Notes: generated from the letters alone by a model not told the origin. A stretch of DNA of 64,000 nt from Limnohabitans sp. Rim28 (GCF_000293865.2 NZ_ALKN02000004.1:124001-188000), one strand, 5' to 3'; positions 1 through 10,862 are shown, numbered from the stretch's first letter. Program-made: numbers and translations.

Positions 1-1
1 C

Positions 2-211
2 CTCACAGGCACACACGAAGTGCTGTTGACTGGACCGGGTTCGGCACGCAACGAATTTCGCGACTGGTGCGCAGCCCACCAAAAAAGCACCGCTGCAACC
101 ATCATCGACAGCATCGCCAGCGATCACCCCTCTGACGCACAGCTGGTGGCCATGGCCAAGCAGTACTTCAAGAAATTTGACGCGATGGCGGCAGACCCCT
201 CGCAGGCCTGA
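2..211 (+). CDS. C-terminal part of a hypothetical protein (eRF1-like/'translational machinery' type), cut by window edge
   Basis: An open frame enters from the left edge and ends with TGA at 209-211, leaving about 69 residues of the C-terminus. The visible part has a VLLTGPGSAR stretch followed by DHPSDAQLVAMAKQYF, a pattern I associate with small eRF1 domain 3-like proteins that proteobacterial annotations call translational machinery proteins. That assignment comes from memory of the motif. The true start lies outside the window, so domain order and length cannot be judged. The VOC gene follows about 80 bases downstream on the same strand. Confidence 0.45.
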   Translation, partial: LTGTHEVLLTGPGSARNEFRDWCAAHQKSTAATIIDSIASDHPSDAQLVAMAKQYFKKFDAMAADPSQA

Positions 212-293
212 GCGCTTGATGCAGCCCAGTTCAGGTGGATGGGTGCATTCGGGTTCTTGCCCCTGAACCTGACTGGCTGATATGCTTTCGGGC

Positions 294-707
294 ATGCACA
301 GCCTTTTTCATTTTGCATTTCATGTCACCGACTTGGACGAAGCCCGTCGCTTTTATGGTGGCGTTCTGGGTTGCCAAGAGGGTCGCTCCACCGACACTTG
401 GGTGGACTTTGACTTTTTTTCGCACCAAATTTCTTTGCATTTGGGGGCGCCTTTCAAGACCACGTTGACGGGCCATGTGGGCGAGCATTTGGTGCCCATG
501 CCGCACTTTGGTCTGGTATTGCAAAGGGACGATTGGCAAAACTTGGCCGATCGCCTGCAAGCGGCCAAGATGGCCTTTGTGGTGCCGCCACATTTGCGGT
601 TTGAGGGCCAGCCGGGTGAGCAATGGACCATGTTTTTCATGGACCCGTTCGGCAATCCGATCGAAGTCAAGGGCTTCAGCAGCTTGGACACTGTGTACGC
701 CAGTTGA
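294..707 (+). CDS. VOC (glyoxalase/bleomycin resistance/dioxygenase) family protein
   Basis: A 137-residue protein of the vicinal oxygen chelate fold, the usual length for a single paired beta-alpha-beta-beta-beta unit. The first module carries FHFAFHVTDLDEARRFY and the second ends with MDPFGNPIEVKGF. The His in the first strand, the His of MPHFGLVL and the Glu of PIEVKGF are the expected metal ligands. The substrate cannot be told from sequence; members include glyoxalase I, extradiol dioxygenases and resistance proteins. An in-frame ATG at 282 would add four residues; I prefer 294 because homologues start right before the first strand. It converges on mrdA. Confidence 0.8.
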   Translation: MHSLFHFAFHVTDLDEARRFYGGVLGCQEGRSTDTWVDFDFFSHQISLHLGAPFKTTLTGHVGEHLVPMPHFGLVLQRDDWQNLADRLQAAKMAFVVPPHLRFEGQPGEQWTMFFMDPFGNPIEVKGFSSLDTVYAS

Positions 708-731
708 AAGACCTTTCGCGGCCGATACGGG

Positions 732-2738
732 TCAGCGTTTGAGGGTCTCGCGCAACTCGGCAGTGGGCAAAACCTGGGGGTTCAGCAGAGGCACATCTTT
801 TTTAGCGCGAGGCCTGCCAATGGGGCTGGACGATTGGCCCCTTTGTGTGGCCGCCATGTCTTCTTCGCTGGGGTATTGACCCAGAACCCAGTAGTCAAAC
901 ACCCGCCTTGCAATGGGGGCGGCAGACGCCGCGCCAAAGCCAGCGTTTTCCACGACCACGGCCACCGCAATCGTTGGCGATTCGGCGGGTGCATAAGCCA
1001 TGTACAAGGCGTGGTCGCGTTGGTATTCCGACAATTTGGCCGCATCGTATTTGTCTTTTTGACCGATCGTCACCGCCTGCGCTGTGCCGGTTTTGCCAGC
1101 GCTGGTGTAGCCTGCACCCGCAAACACCCGGGCCGAGGTGCCCGATGTCACAACGCCCACCAAGCCTTTGTGCACCACATCGAGGTGTTCGGGTTTGTAG
1201 CCCAAATCCCGCGGTGCTTGTGCGCCCACTTGGGCTTGCGCATGGGTCAGGGCATCTTGCGTGGCGGTGACCACGCGCGGTTGGAACTGCAGGCCCCGGT
1301 TGGCCAAGGTGGCCGTGGCCGAGGCCAGTTGCAGCATGGTGAAGGTGTTGTAGCCCTGGCCAATGCCCAGCGAGATGGTTTCGCCGCCAAACCATTTCTT
1401 TTGTTCAGGTCTTTTGAAATAGTTGCGTTTCCACTCGGTGCTGGGCAGGATGCCGCGCACTTCGCCGGGCAAGTCGATGCCCGTGTGTTGGCCAAACCAC
1501 AAGGGCTTCATGAAGTCATGGATCGCATCCACCCCCATGTCGTTGGCCAGCGCGTAGTAATACACATTGCTCGATGCCACGATCGAGCGGACCATGTCCA
1601 CGGCGCCCAGTCCATGGTCACCATGGCTTCGAAAGGTGTGACCGCCATAAGTCCATGAACCTGAATCTTGGGTGATCGCGCTGGCGGTGCGCTTGCCACT
1701 GGTCAATGCGGCCAGTGCCATGAAGGGTTTGTAGGTCGAGCCTGGTGGGTAGGTGCCACGCAGGGCGCGGTTGAGCAAGGGCTTGTCGATCGAGCCGTTC
1801 AGCATTTGCCAGTTTTCGACATCAATGCCATCGACAAACCAGTTCGGGTCGAAGGTGGGTTTGCTCACAAACGCCAGCACCTCACCGGTCCGCGGGTCCA
1901 GTGCCACCAAGGCCCCTCTGCGGTTACCAAACAAGTCCTCGGTCATTTTCTGCAGCTGGATATCGATCGACAACACCACGTTTTGGCCCGGTGTGGCGGG
2001 TCGGTTGGACAGGCTGCGAATGGCCCGACCCCCCGCCGACGTTTCGACTTGGTTGACGCCCGTGATGCCATGCAGCTCACGCTCGTAGCGCTGCTCAACG
2101 CCCAGCTTACCGATGTATTCGGTGCCTCGGTAGTTGGCGATGTCGTCGTTTTCTTCCAGCATCTCTTTGTCACGCTGGTTGATGCGGCCGATGTAGCCAA
2201 TGACGTGGCTGGCCAGCTCGCCATAGGGGTACTGCCTGAACAGCCGGGCTTTGATTTCGACCCCGGGAAATCGGTAACTTTGTGCACTGAAACGGGCCAC
2301 TTCCTCATCGGTGAGTCGGTTCCTAATGGGCAGGGAATCAAAGCTTTTGGACTCTTCCCGCAAACGCTTGAAGCGACGGCGATCTTTGGTCTGGATGTCC
2401 ACCAGTTCGGCCAGCGCGTCGATGGTGGCTTCCAGATCTTTCACTTTGGAGGGGGTGATCTCCAGGGTGTAGGCCGAGTAGTTGTTGGCCAGCACGACAC
2501 CATTGCGGTCCAGAATGTTGCCGCGAGGTGGCACCGTGGGCAAGATGGCCGTGCGGTTGCTTTCGGCTTGCGCCATCAGGTCATCGTGGCGAACGATCTG
2601 CAGATAAATCAGCCGAGAGGCCAGCAAGCCAAAGCACAGCAAAACCACCCACTGGACGATGACAACCCGGCTTTGAAAGCGGTCAATCTCGACGCGGGTG
2701 TCGCGCAATTCCGCAAGAGAGGGCAGGTGCAGTGACAT
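732..2738 (-). CDS. mrdA: Penicillin-binding protein 2 (peptidoglycan DD-transpeptidase of the elongasome)
   Basis: A 668-residue class B penicillin-binding protein that cross-links lateral-wall peptidoglycan as part of the Rod complex. It has one N-terminal membrane anchor (roughly residues 25-45), a dimerisation region, and a C-terminal transpeptidase domain. The domain shows the three active-site motifs in order: STYK (acylated serine in YPPGSTYKPF), SSN (IVASSNVYYY) and KTG (AGKTGTAQ). It is the last gene of mreB-mreC-mreD-mrdA and overlaps the mreD stop. ATG at 2738 is chosen; a TTG two codons upstream (2744) overlaps the mreD TGA and is possible. rodA, often next in this operon, is absent; the next gene is a convergent VOC gene. 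Confidence 0.95.
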   Translation of the reverse strand: MSLHLPSLAELRDTRVEIDRFQSRVVIVQWVVLLCFGLLASRLIYLQIVRHDDLMAQAESNRTAILPTVPPRGNILDRNGVVLANNYSAYTLEITPSKVKDLEATIDALAELVDIQTKDRRRFKRLREESKSFDSLPIRNRLTDEEVARFSAQSYRFPGVEIKARLFRQYPYGELASHVIGYIGRINQRDKEMLEENDDIANYRGTEYIGKLGVEQRYERELHGITGVNQVETSAGGRAIRSLSNRPATPGQNVVLSIDIQLQKMTEDLFGNRRGALVALDPRTGEVLAFVSKPTFDPNWFVDGIDVENWQMLNGSIDKPLLNRALRGTYPPGSTYKPFMALAALTSGKRTASAITQDSGSWTYGGHTFRSHGDHGLGAVDMVRSIVASSNVYYYALANDMGVDAIHDFMKPLWFGQHTGIDLPGEVRGILPSTEWKRNYFKRPEQKKWFGGETISLGIGQGYNTFTMLQLASATATLANRGLQFQPRVVTATQDALTHAQAQVGAQAPRDLGYKPEHLDVVHKGLVGVVTSGTSARVFAGAGYTSAGKTGTAQAVTIGQKDKYDAAKLSEYQRDHALYMAYAPAESPTIAVAVVVENAGFGAASAAPIARRVFDYWVLGQYPSEEDMAATQRGQSSSPIGRPRAKKDVPLLNPQVLPTAELRETLKR

Positions 2739-2740
2739 GC

Positions 2741-3262
2741 TCAAAGTGGCCGAATGTCATCGCGCTCAAAGGCCCGGCGTTGGGGCGCCAACAGCATGGC
2801 GCCGATCAAGGGCCAAAGCACCGCCTGCAATGCAGGTGCCAACAGCATCGACCAGCTGGGCCAGGCGTCATGCACCAACAAACGGATCAGCCACTCGACC
2901 ACCGAGGCGGCGATGAAGAGAGGCAGAATTTGCAGGGCTTGTTCGCCCAGCGGAAACCACAGCATGCGCCGCTGTGTGGCGGTGGCCAAACCGCACAGCA
3001 CCACATAAGACAAAGCGTTTTGACCCAGCAAGGCGGATTCGTGCACATCGACCATCAGGCCCATAACAAAAGCCAGCACCAAACCGACTTTACGGGGCTG
3101 GTGCACGGTCCAAAACACCATGGCAATTGCCAGCACATCGGGCACCCAGTCTTGGCCCCACAAGCCCAGCAACATGTGCAGCAACAAAGCCAACACCAAA
3201 CTCAAACCAATGAAGCGGGGGTCGGCCGGCAAAAGCAGTTGGCGTCCAGCCGGCATGATCAT
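2741..3262 (-). CDS. mreD: Rod shape-determining protein MreD
   Basis: A 173-residue, very hydrophobic inner-membrane protein with about five predicted membrane spans, the usual length for MreD. It links MreC to the MreB cytoskeleton and the wall-synthesis enzymes. The start ATG at 3262 overlaps the mreC stop as ATGA, the usual sign of translational coupling, so the longer upstream frame is rejected. Its stop overlaps the beginning of mrdA. MreD sequences diverge widely, so identity rests on length, hydropathy and position between mreC and mrdA, which is convincing here. Confidence 0.92.
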   Translation of the reverse strand: MIMPAGRQLLLPADPRFIGLSLVLALLLHMLLGLWGQDWVPDVLAIAMVFWTVHQPRKVGLVLAFVMGLMVDVHESALLGQNALSYVVLCGLATATQRRMLWFPLGEQALQILPLFIAASVVEWLIRLLVHDAWPSWSMLLAPALQAVLWPLIGAMLLAPQRRAFERDDIRPL

Positions 3263-4215
3263 GGCGTGCCTCCTGCCGTGTTGGCGCTTTGTGGCGGCTT
3301 GCTGGCCGCTTTGCTTTTGCTGGGCGGGTTGGGTGTTTTGTCGGCCACAGGTTTGGCGGGCCAATCTTTGACGGGCAACAGCACCAACAAGTGACGACCC
3401 CGCTCGATGGTGGTGGGTTCGGCATGCACGGTGGCAAAGGAAGCATCGACGCGTCGATCGATCTGAGAGATCCGCCCTACATGCAAGCCGGGTGGATAAA
3501 TGCCATCAATGCCACTGGTGGTCAGCAGGTCGCCCTTTTGCATGTCCGTGCCCGAGGGCACAAACTTCAGCTCCAGGGCGCCGCCCACGCCCATGGGGCT
3601 GCCGTTGGCAACGTGCCGAGAGCCGGTGCGTGCGTTGATGACCGGAATACTTTGCTGGCGGTCGGTGAGCAAGGTGACTTCGCTGACCAAGGGGTAAACG
3701 CGGGTCACTTGGCCGACGACTCCGGCGGCATCGATCACGGCCGAGCCTGCTTGGATGCCGGCCAGGTTGCCACGGTCCACCACCACGCGGCGCGTGTACG
3801 GGTCGGCGGTGTCGTACAACACTTCGACGGCTTTGCTGGCACCTGTCACGCTGGAGCGCAGCTCAAGCAGTTGGCGCAGGTTGGCGTTTTCTTGGCTCAG
3901 TTGCTCGACTTGCTGAAGCCTTTGGGCTTGGGCAATGGTGCGGGCCTCGAACGACAAAGCGGCATCGCGTGCAGACTCCACACCACCGAGGTAATTGCCC
4001 GTCAAATCCCACAACCGGGCGGGTTGCAACGAGAGCCATTGCAAAGGCGATAAAGCGATGGCCACGGCCGCACGCAAAGGCTGAGAGATTTGCAGTCGAT
4101 GGTCTGCGGCCATCAACATGAGCGATAACAAGCTGAGCAAAACCAGCTTGGAAGCCGTGGACAGGCCTTGCCGAAAAATTGGCGGGGCGCTGCGCTCGAA
4201 GGTATCCAGGGCCAT
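3259..4215 (-). CDS. mreC: Rod shape-determining protein MreC
   Basis: A 318-residue bitopic protein: a short cytoplasmic N-terminus, one membrane span near residues 20-40, a periplasmic coiled-coil stretch around residues 75-110 (rich in E, Q and L), then the beta-domain with the typical VVVDRGNLAGIQAGSAVID and VTLLTDRQQSIPV segments. MreC organises wall-synthesis enzymes such as PBP2 in the periplasm. The C-terminus is a low-complexity Lys/Pro/Ala tail, common in betaproteobacteria. It lies 42 bases downstream of mreB and overlaps mreD by 4 bases. Confidence 0.94.
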   Translation of the reverse strand: MALDTFERSAPPIFRQGLSTASKLVLLSLLSLMLMAADHRLQISQPLRAAVAIALSPLQWLSLQPARLWDLTGNYLGGVESARDAALSFEARTIAQAQRLQQVEQLSQENANLRQLLELRSSVTGASKAVEVLYDTADPYTRRVVVDRGNLAGIQAGSAVIDAAGVVGQVTRVYPLVSEVTLLTDRQQSIPVINARTGSRHVANGSPMGVGGALELKFVPSGTDMQKGDLLTTSGIDGIYPPGLHVGRISQIDRRVDASFATVHAEPTTIERGRHLLVLLPVKDWPAKPVADKTPNPPSKSKAASKPPQSANTAGGTP

Positions 4216-4257
4216 AGGGGAATCGCACCGGATGAGGGATGGTGGGCAGTTCCGGGC

Positions 4258-5301
<1,044 letters not shown>

Positions 5302-5512
5302 TCAGAGGTCCTTTGGCGCGCTGTCCCCAAGCCTGCGGTTGGCTGTTGGGGGTGGGCGCGGCGTTCAAATCAGGGGTGTTGTCAGGGCGGGCTCAAAGAC
5401 TACAGAGCGAGCGGCACCAAACACAGGATAATACCTGATCCCCTGGCAAAACAGGTCTTGCAAGACCCCGTTGACGCTGTAAAACACGACCCCTTACAAC
5501 TCTTTTCAAACC
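5302..5512. promoter_or_regulatory. Intergenic region holding divergent promoters of mreB and gatC
   Basis: This 211-bp gap between the start codons of two divergent operons must contain both promoters. A TATTAT hexamer on the minus strand near 5430 is a candidate -10 box for mreB, but I see no convincing -35 at the right distance. No well-placed pair for gatC was found. No RNA gene or small ORF is supported here. Confidence 0.4.
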
Positions 5513-5812
5513 ATGTCCCTGACCCCGCAGGATATTGCCCGGATCGCCAACCTTGCCCGGTTGGAGCTACAACCCGAAGAAAGTGAGCGCATGCTCACTC
5601 AAATCAATGGTTTTTTTGGCATTGTCCAAGCCATGCAGGCGGTGGATACCTCTGGCATCACCCCCATGGCCCACCCCGTGGCCGCCATCCAGGACATCAC
5701 GCTGCGCCTGCGCCCCGACGTGGCCAGCGAGCCCAACCAACGCGATCTGAACCAGCAAAGCGCCCCGGCCGTCGAGCGTGGTCTGTTCCTGGTCCCCAAA
5801 GTCATCGAGTAA
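5513..5812 (+). CDS. gatC: Aspartyl/glutamyl-tRNA amidotransferase subunit C
   Basis: A 99-residue protein of normal GatC length, with the characteristic start [18 protein letters not shown] and the [10 protein letters not shown] motif in the middle. GatC stabilises the GatA-GatB complex, which converts misacylated Asp-tRNA(Asn) and/or Glu-tRNA(Gln) to the amidated forms. It is the first gene of gatC-gatA-gatB, 3 bases before gatA. Confidence 0.95.
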   Translation: MSLTPQDIARIANLARLELQPEESERMLTQINGFFGIVQAMQAVDTSGITPMAHPVAAIQDITLRLRPDVASEPNQRDLNQQSAPAVERGLFLVPKVIE

Positions 5813-5815
5813 GCC

Positions 5816-7276
5816 ATGCGTGAACTGCACACCCTCAGCGTGAAAACGCTGACCTCTCTTTTGCAAACCAAGGAAGTCAGCGCCGTGGAAGTGGCCACGC
5901 GCTTTTTGGCCCGCATGGGCGGCAACCCGCACAACGCCTTTCTGGACATCGACAGCGAAGTGACGCTGGCCCAAGCCCGCGCCTCCGACGCGAAGCTGGC
6001 CGACGGCACAGCAGGCCCGCTCGAAGGCGTGCCCGTGGCGCACAAAGACGTGTTCGTGACGCGCGACTTCGCCACCACCGCGGGCTCCAAAATCCTGAGC
6101 GGCTACCGCTCACCGTTTGACGCCACCGTCGTACAGCGCCTTCGCTCCGCAGGCATGGTCACATTGGGCAAGCTCAACTGCGACGAGTTCGCCATGGGCT
6201 CGGCCAACGAAAATTCAGCCTACGGCCCGGTGCAAAACCCCTGGGACGCAGCCCGCGTGCCTGGCGGCTCATCCGGCGGCAGCGCCGCCGCCGTGGCCGC
6301 TGGCTTGGCGCCCGCCGCCACCGGCACCGACACCGGCGGCTCGATCCGTCAGCCCGCCAGCTTTTGCGGCATCACCGGCATCAAGCCCACCTATGGCCGC
6401 GCCAGCCGTTACGGCATGATCGCCTACGCCTCCAGCCTGGACCAAGCCGGCCCCATGGCCCGCAGCGCCGAAGACTGCGCCCTCTTGCTCAGCGCCATGT
6501 GCGGATCAGATTTGGACCGTGATTCGACCTCGCTCGACATGCCGACCGAAGATTTCACGGCATCGCTGAACAACACCTTAGATGGCCTGCGCATTGGCAT
6601 TCCCAAAGAGTTTTTTGGCGAAGGCTTGGCCCCCGATGTGCGCGCGGCCGTGGACGCGGCCTTGCGGGAATACGAAAAGCTGGGCGCCAAGTTGGTGCCC
6701 ATCAGCCTGCCGCGCACCGAGTTGTCCATTCCGGTTTACTACATCATTGCCCCAGCCGAAGCCAGCTCCAACCTGAGCCGCTTTGACGGCGTGAAGTTTG
6801 GTCACCGCGCCAAGGACTACACCGACCTGGTGGACATGTACAAAAAAACCCGCGCCGAAGGCTTTGGCAACGAGGTCAAGCGCCGCATCATGACGGGCGC
6901 TTACGTGCTCAGTCACGGCTACTACGACGCGTACTACCTGCAAGCGCAAAAAATCCGCCGCATGATCGCCGACGATTTTCAGCAAGCGTTCCAGCAGTGT
7001 GACGTGATTGCGGGACCGGTGGCCCCATCGGTGGCCTGGAAGTTTGGCGACAACGCCAATGACCCGGTGGCCGACTATTTGGCCGACATCTTCACGCTGC
7101 CCGCTTCGCTGGCCGGTTTGCCCGGCATGAGCGTGCCCGCAGGCTTTGGCGCGGGCGGCATGCCTGTGGGCCTGCAGCTGATTGGCAACTATTTCAAAGA
7201 AGCCCAGTTGCTGAACGCCGCACACCGCCTGCAACAAGCCACCGATTTCCACCTTCGCAAGCCGGAGGGCATCTGA
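5816..7276 (+). CDS. gatA: Aspartyl/glutamyl-tRNA amidotransferase subunit A (glutaminase/amidase)
   Basis: A 486-residue amidase-signature enzyme that hydrolyses glutamine to supply ammonia to the GatB active site. The catalytic Lys lies in PVAHKDVF. The glycine/serine-rich signature [14 protein letters not shown] gives the cis-Ser, and [10 protein letters not shown] gives the nucleophilic Ser. Length and motif order are normal. It lies between gatC (3-base gap) and gatB (1-base gap), so the three genes are surely cotranscribed. Confidence 0.97.
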   Translation: MRELHTLSVKTLTSLLQTKEVSAVEVATRFLARMGGNPHNAFLDIDSEVTLAQARASDAKLADGTAGPLEGVPVAHKDVFVTRDFATTAGSKILSGYRSPFDATVVQRLRSAGMVTLGKLNCDEFAMGSANENSAYGPVQNPWDAARVPGGSSGGSAAAVAAGLAPAATGTDTGGSIRQPASFCGITGIKPTYGRASRYGMIAYASSLDQAGPMARSAEDCALLLSAMCGSDLDRDSTSLDMPTEDFTASLNNTLDGLRIGIPKEFFGEGLAPDVRAAVDAALREYEKLGAKLVPISLPRTELSIPVYYIIAPAEASSNLSRFDGVKFGHRAKDYTDLVDMYKKTRAEGFGNEVKRRIMTGAYVLSHGYYDAYYLQAQKIRRMIADDFQQAFQQCDVIAGPVAPSVAWKFGDNANDPVADYLADIFTLPASLAGLPGMSVPAGFGAGGMPVGLQLIGNYFKEAQLLNAAHRLQQATDFHLRKPEGI

Positions 7277-7277
7277 C

Positions 7278-8750
7278 ATGAGCAAACTCGTCCAAGGCTA
7301 CGAAGTCGTCATCGGCTTTGAAACACACGCCCAACTCTCCACCCACAGCAAGATTTTCAGCCGCGCCTCGGTGGCGTTTGGCGCCGAACCCAACACGCAA
7401 GCTTGCGCGGTGGACATGGCCCTGCCCGGCACGCTGCCTGTGATGAACGTCGGTGCTGTGGAACGCGCCATCGAATTCGGTTTGGCGATCAACGCCCACA
7501 TCGCCGAGCGCAGCATCTTTGCCCGCAAAAACTACTTCTACCCCGACCTGCCCAAGGGTTACCAGATCAGCCAGTTCGAGATCCCGGTGGTGCAAGGCGG
7601 TGAGGTGTCCTTCTTTCTGGAAGTGGGCCAAGAAACCGTGCGCAAAACCGTGCGCCTGGAGCGTGCCCACCTGGAAGAAGACGCGGGCAAGTCGCTGCAC
7701 GAAGACTTCATTGGCCAATCGGGCATCGACCTCAACCGCGCCGGCACCCCTTTGCTGGAGATCGTGACCCAGCCCGACATGCGCAGCAGCGAAGAAGCCG
7801 TGGCTTACGCCAAAGAGCTGCACAAAATCGTGACCTGGATCGGCATTTGCGACGGCAACATGCAAGAAGGCAGTTTCCGGTGTGATGCCAACGTGTCGGT
7901 GCGCAAGCCCGGTGGCCCCTTGGGCACGCGCCGCGAAATCAAGAACCTGAACAGCTTCAAGTTCATGCAGCAGGCGATTGACTACGAAGTGCGCTGGCAA
8001 ATCGATCAAATCGAAGACGGCCATGCCATCCAGCAAGCCACCGTGCTGTTCAACCCCGACACGGGCGAGACCCGCGCCATGCGCACCAAGGAAGACGCCG
8101 CGGACTACCGCTACTTCCCCGACCCCGACCTGCCACCGTTGGTGATTGGCCGCGATTGGGTGGAGCGCGTGCGCAGCGAAATGGCCGAGTTGCCCCGGGT
8201 GATGGCCGAGCGCTTCGTCAAAGTCTACGGCCTGCCGGAATACGACGCGACGCAACTGACCCAAAGCAAAGCGGTGGCGAGTTACTTTGAAGCCACCACC
8301 CAAGCTTGCGGCCAAGCCAAACTGGCCAGCAACTGGATCATGGGCGAAGTCTCACGCCGTTTGAACGCCAGCGAATTGAGCATCGAACAATCGCCGGTGA
8401 GCGCTGCGCAACTGGCCGCCCTGATTGGCCGCATCAGCGACAACACCATCAGCAACAACGCGGCGCGTCAGGTGTTTGAAGGTCTGTGGAATAAAGAAGG
8501 CCCCTCCGGTAGCGGTGAAGGCGAAGTCGACGCCCTCATCGAAGCCAAAGGCCTCAAGCAGATGAACGACACCGGCGAGCTGGAAAAGATCATCGACGAG
8601 GTGCTGGCGGCCAACCCCAAGAACGTGGAAGAGTTCAAGGCCGGTAACGCCAAAGCCCTGAACGGTCTGGTCGGCCCGATCATGAAGGCCAGCAAGGGCA
8701 AAGCCAATCCGGGGCAGGTGAATGCATTGTTGATGAAGAAACTGGGCTGA
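7278..8750 (+). CDS. gatB: Aspartyl/glutamyl-tRNA amidotransferase subunit B
   Basis: A 490-residue GatB: the catalytic cradle ([14 protein letters not shown], then [19 protein letters not shown] and the [10 protein letters not shown] signature), followed by a C-terminal helical YqeY-like tail ([20 protein letters not shown]) that contacts the tRNA. It phosphorylates and then amidates the misacylated tRNA using ammonia from GatA. It ends the gatCAB operon and is followed by a strong intrinsic terminator. Confidence 0.97.
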   Translation: MSKLVQGYEVVIGFETHAQLSTHSKIFSRASVAFGAEPNTQACAVDMALPGTLPVMNVGAVERAIEFGLAINAHIAERSIFARKNYFYPDLPKGYQISQFEIPVVQGGEVSFFLEVGQETVRKTVRLERAHLEEDAGKSLHEDFIGQSGIDLNRAGTPLLEIVTQPDMRSSEEAVAYAKELHKIVTWIGICDGNMQEGSFRCDANVSVRKPGGPLGTRREIKNLNSFKFMQQAIDYEVRWQIDQIEDGHAIQQATVLFNPDTGETRAMRTKEDAADYRYFPDPDLPPLVIGRDWVERVRSEMAELPRVMAERFVKVYGLPEYDATQLTQSKAVASYFEATTQACGQAKLASNWIMGEVSRRLNASELSIEQSPVSAAQLAALIGRISDNTISNNAARQVFEGLWNKEGPSGSGEGEVDALIEAKGLKQMNDTGELEKIIDEVLAANPKNVEEFKAGNAKALNGLVGPIMKASKGKANPGQVNALLMKKLG

Positions 8751-8769
8751 CCCCATTCCTCACCCACCG

Positions 8770-8807
8770 CCGTTTGCGCTTCATCCCTGAGGCGCAAACG
8801 GTTTTTT
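8770..8807 (+). terminator. Rho-independent terminator of gatCAB
   Basis: A perfect 10-bp stem (CCGTTTGCGC at 8770-8779 pairing with GCGCAAACGG at 8792-8801), a 12-base loop and six T residues at 8802-8807. It lies 20 bases after the gatB stop. The orientation of the T-tract serves the plus-strand operon. Confidence 0.9.
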
Positions 8808-8833
8808 ATGCTTCACGCCCCTTCAATACCCCG

Positions 8834-9847
8834 TCAAGCGGGGTTCAAAGGCACGATTTCCTGCTCAATCGCCCCGAACAAACTCTCGCTGTTCAAGCCC
8901 TTCATCTCGATGCGGATGGTGTCGCCGAACTTCATGAACTCGGTGGATGGCTTGCCGTCCAAAATGGTTTCGATGGCACGTTTTTCGGCGATGCAGCTGT
9001 AGCCCTTGGGCCACTCGGGTTGGCCGTTGACTTCCACGCTCTTATTGCTCACCGTACCGCTGCCGACCACCGAGCCCGCGCGCACGTTGCGGGTTTTGCA
9101 GATGTGCGCAATCAGCTGGCCGAAATGAAAGGTCATCTCGGGCCCGGCTTCGCACATGCCCACTTTGCGGCCGTTCCAGGTGGACTGCAGCGTCAGGTGC
9201 ACGCGACCGCCTTGCCAGGCGTCGCCCAGCTCGTCGGGCGTCACGGCCACGGGGCTGAAGGCGGTGGCGGGTTTGCTCTGCAAAAAACCAAAGCCTTTGC
9301 CCAGTTCGGCAGGAATCAGGTTGCGCAGGCTCACATCGTTGGCCAGCATGACGAGGCGCACGCTTTCGATCGCATCATCGGCGTTGGTTTGCATGGGCAC
9401 GTCACCGGTGATGACGGCAATTTCGGCTTCAAAGTCGATGCCAAACGCTTCGCTGGCGCAGACCACCGGGTCGCAAGGGCCAATGAAGTCGTCGCTGCCG
9501 CCCTGGTACATCAGTGGGTCGGTGTAAAAACTGCTGGGCACCTCAGAGTTGCGCGCGGCACGGACCAGCTCCACATGGTTGATGTAGGCTGAGCCATCGG
9601 CCCACTGGTAGGCGCGGGGCAGCGGGGCCATGCAGCGCTCTGGGTCGAATGGAAATGCGTGTCGTGCTTTGCCTTGGTTGAGTGTTGTGTAAAGGTCTTC
9701 AAGCTGAGGGGCCACAAAGTTCCAGTCGTCCAGCACCTGCTGCAACTTGCTGGCGATGCCGGTCGCATAATGTGCCGTGCTCAGGTCTCGCGAGACCACC
9801 ACCAGTTGCCCGTCGCGTGAACCGTCTTTGTAGGTTGCCAATTTCAT
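8834..9847 (-). CDS. Fumarylacetoacetate hydrolase (FAH) family protein
   Basis: A 337-residue member of the FAH superfamily, hydrolases and decarboxylases of beta-diketo acids from aromatic degradation. The C-terminal catalytic half contains the metal-binding EAEIAVITGDVP and the LRNLIP...GFGFLQSKPATAFSPVAV stretch, and NRNVRAGSVVGSGTV-like glycine turns. The start ATG at 9847 (MKLATYKDGSRDG) is typical of the family; an upstream in-frame start is rejected. It diverges from an IclR regulator with nested palindromes between them, so it is probably the regulator's target. The substrate is unknown: fumarylacetoacetate (homogentisate route) or an acylpyruvate (gentisate route) would both fit. 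Confidence 0.85.
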   Translation of the reverse strand: MKLATYKDGSRDGQLVVVSRDLSTAHYATGIASKLQQVLDDWNFVAPQLEDLYTTLNQGKARHAFPFDPERCMAPLPRAYQWADGSAYINHVELVRAARNSEVPSSFYTDPLMYQGGSDDFIGPCDPVVCASEAFGIDFEAEIAVITGDVPMQTNADDAIESVRLVMLANDVSLRNLIPAELGKGFGFLQSKPATAFSPVAVTPDELGDAWQGGRVHLTLQSTWNGRKVGMCEAGPEMTFHFGQLIAHICKTRNVRAGSVVGSGTVSNKSVEVNGQPEWPKGYSCIAEKRAIETILDGKPSTEFMKFGDTIRIEMKGLNSESLFGAIEQEIVPLNPA

Positions 9848-9954
9848 GATGTTTGCCTGTAGGTCCCGTGGTTTGAAGCCGTGTGCATCTCGGCTGAATG
9901 AGGTGTTGAATGCCGTATTCAAGGATGAACCCAATGGCACACAAATTACGCATT

Positions 9955-9976
9955 GTTAAACTCGTTTAACTAAACG
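9955..9976. promoter_or_regulatory. Two nested palindromes, probable IclR-type operator
   Basis: GTTAAACTCGTTTAAC (9955-9970) is a perfect inverted repeat with a 2-base centre. It overlaps a second perfect inverted repeat, CGTTTAACTAAACG (9963-9976). They sit between the divergent FAH and IclR-regulator start codons, 20-40 bases upstream of the regulator's ATG. AT-rich palindromes of this kind are usual IclR-family sites. Binding itself is inferred. Confidence 0.65.
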
Positions 9977-9995
9977 AAACCTGATTCTAGAGCAT

Positions 9996-10823
9996 ATGGC
10001 CCATTCCAGCACCACCGAAATGACCCCTGAAGGGGACAAAGAGCGCGCAGGCATCCAGTCGGTGGAGGTGGGTTTTGCCTTGCTGGATGTGCTGGCCCAA
10101 GCCCCTGGTCCTTTGATGTTGCGCGACTTGGCCAGTGCGGCCGGCATGAGCGCGGCCAAGGCCCACCGTTATCTGGTGAGCTTTCAGCGGCTGAATTTGG
10201 TGGTGCAAGATGCCAACACGCGCTATGAGCTGGGGCCGGCCACTTTGCGCTTGGGGCTGGCCACACTGTCAAGGTTGGATGAGGTCAAACTTGCGCGTGA
10301 GCGCTTGCCAACTTTGATGGATCAAACGGGCCACACCTTGGCCTTGGCGGTTTGGGGCAACCACGGCCCGACCTTGGTGCACTGGCAAGAAGCCCCTTTG
10401 GCCATGCCCGTCAGTCTGCGCTTGGGCGATGTGATGCCACTTTTGTCTTCGGCCACGGGCCGGTGTTTTGCCGCTTTCATGGGCCACGGTGGAGCGGCCG
10501 ACAAGGCGTTGCCCATGATCGATGCCGAGTTGGCCATGGCCCGCAAACTTGGGCGCAGCGATCTGCCTTCAACGCCCGCGCAAGTGCAGGCCATGAACAC
10601 CGAAACCCGTGCCCAAGGCCTGGGCCGCGTGGTCAATGTGTTGCTGCCCGGTATTTCAGGGTTTTGTGCCCCCGTTTTTGACGCGGATGGGCATTTGGCC
10701 TTGGGCGTGGTGTCGCTGGGCTCGACGGCCACCTTGGACACCGATTGGAAGGGTCCTGTGGCGCAGGCCTTGCGCGCATTCTCTGTGCAGCTTTCTTTCG
10801 ATTTGGGTTGGTCTTCCGCCTGA
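9996..10823 (+). CDS. IclR family transcriptional regulator
   Basis: A 275-residue regulator with the IclR architecture: an N-terminal winged helix (about residues 20-75, with LMLRDLASAAGMSAAKAHRYLVSF as helix-turn-helix) and a C-terminal GAF-like effector domain (about 90-270). IclR proteins bind small carboxylic acids and usually control a neighbouring catabolic gene. The divergent FAH-family gene, with palindromes in the gap, is the likely target and the regulator probably controls itself too. The effector is unknown. Confidence 0.88.
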   Translation: MAHSSTTEMTPEGDKERAGIQSVEVGFALLDVLAQAPGPLMLRDLASAAGMSAAKAHRYLVSFQRLNLVVQDANTRYELGPATLRLGLATLSRLDEVKLARERLPTLMDQTGHTLALAVWGNHGPTLVHWQEAPLAMPVSLRLGDVMPLLSSATGRCFAAFMGHGGAADKALPMIDAELAMARKLGRSDLPSTPAQVQAMNTETRAQGLGRVVNVLLPGISGFCAPVFDADGHLALGVVSLGSTATLDTDWKGPVAQALRAFSVQLSFDLGWSSA

Positions 10824-10862
10824 ACCCGGCCTAACGCCTTAACGCCTAAGACCGCTCTCACC

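Noticed and set aside
834..1658. Long plus-strand open frames opposite mrdA, mreB (4168-5586) and the aminotransferase (13209-15113)
   Set aside because: They are antisense to well-conserved genes, have no recognisable domains and arise from high GC content.
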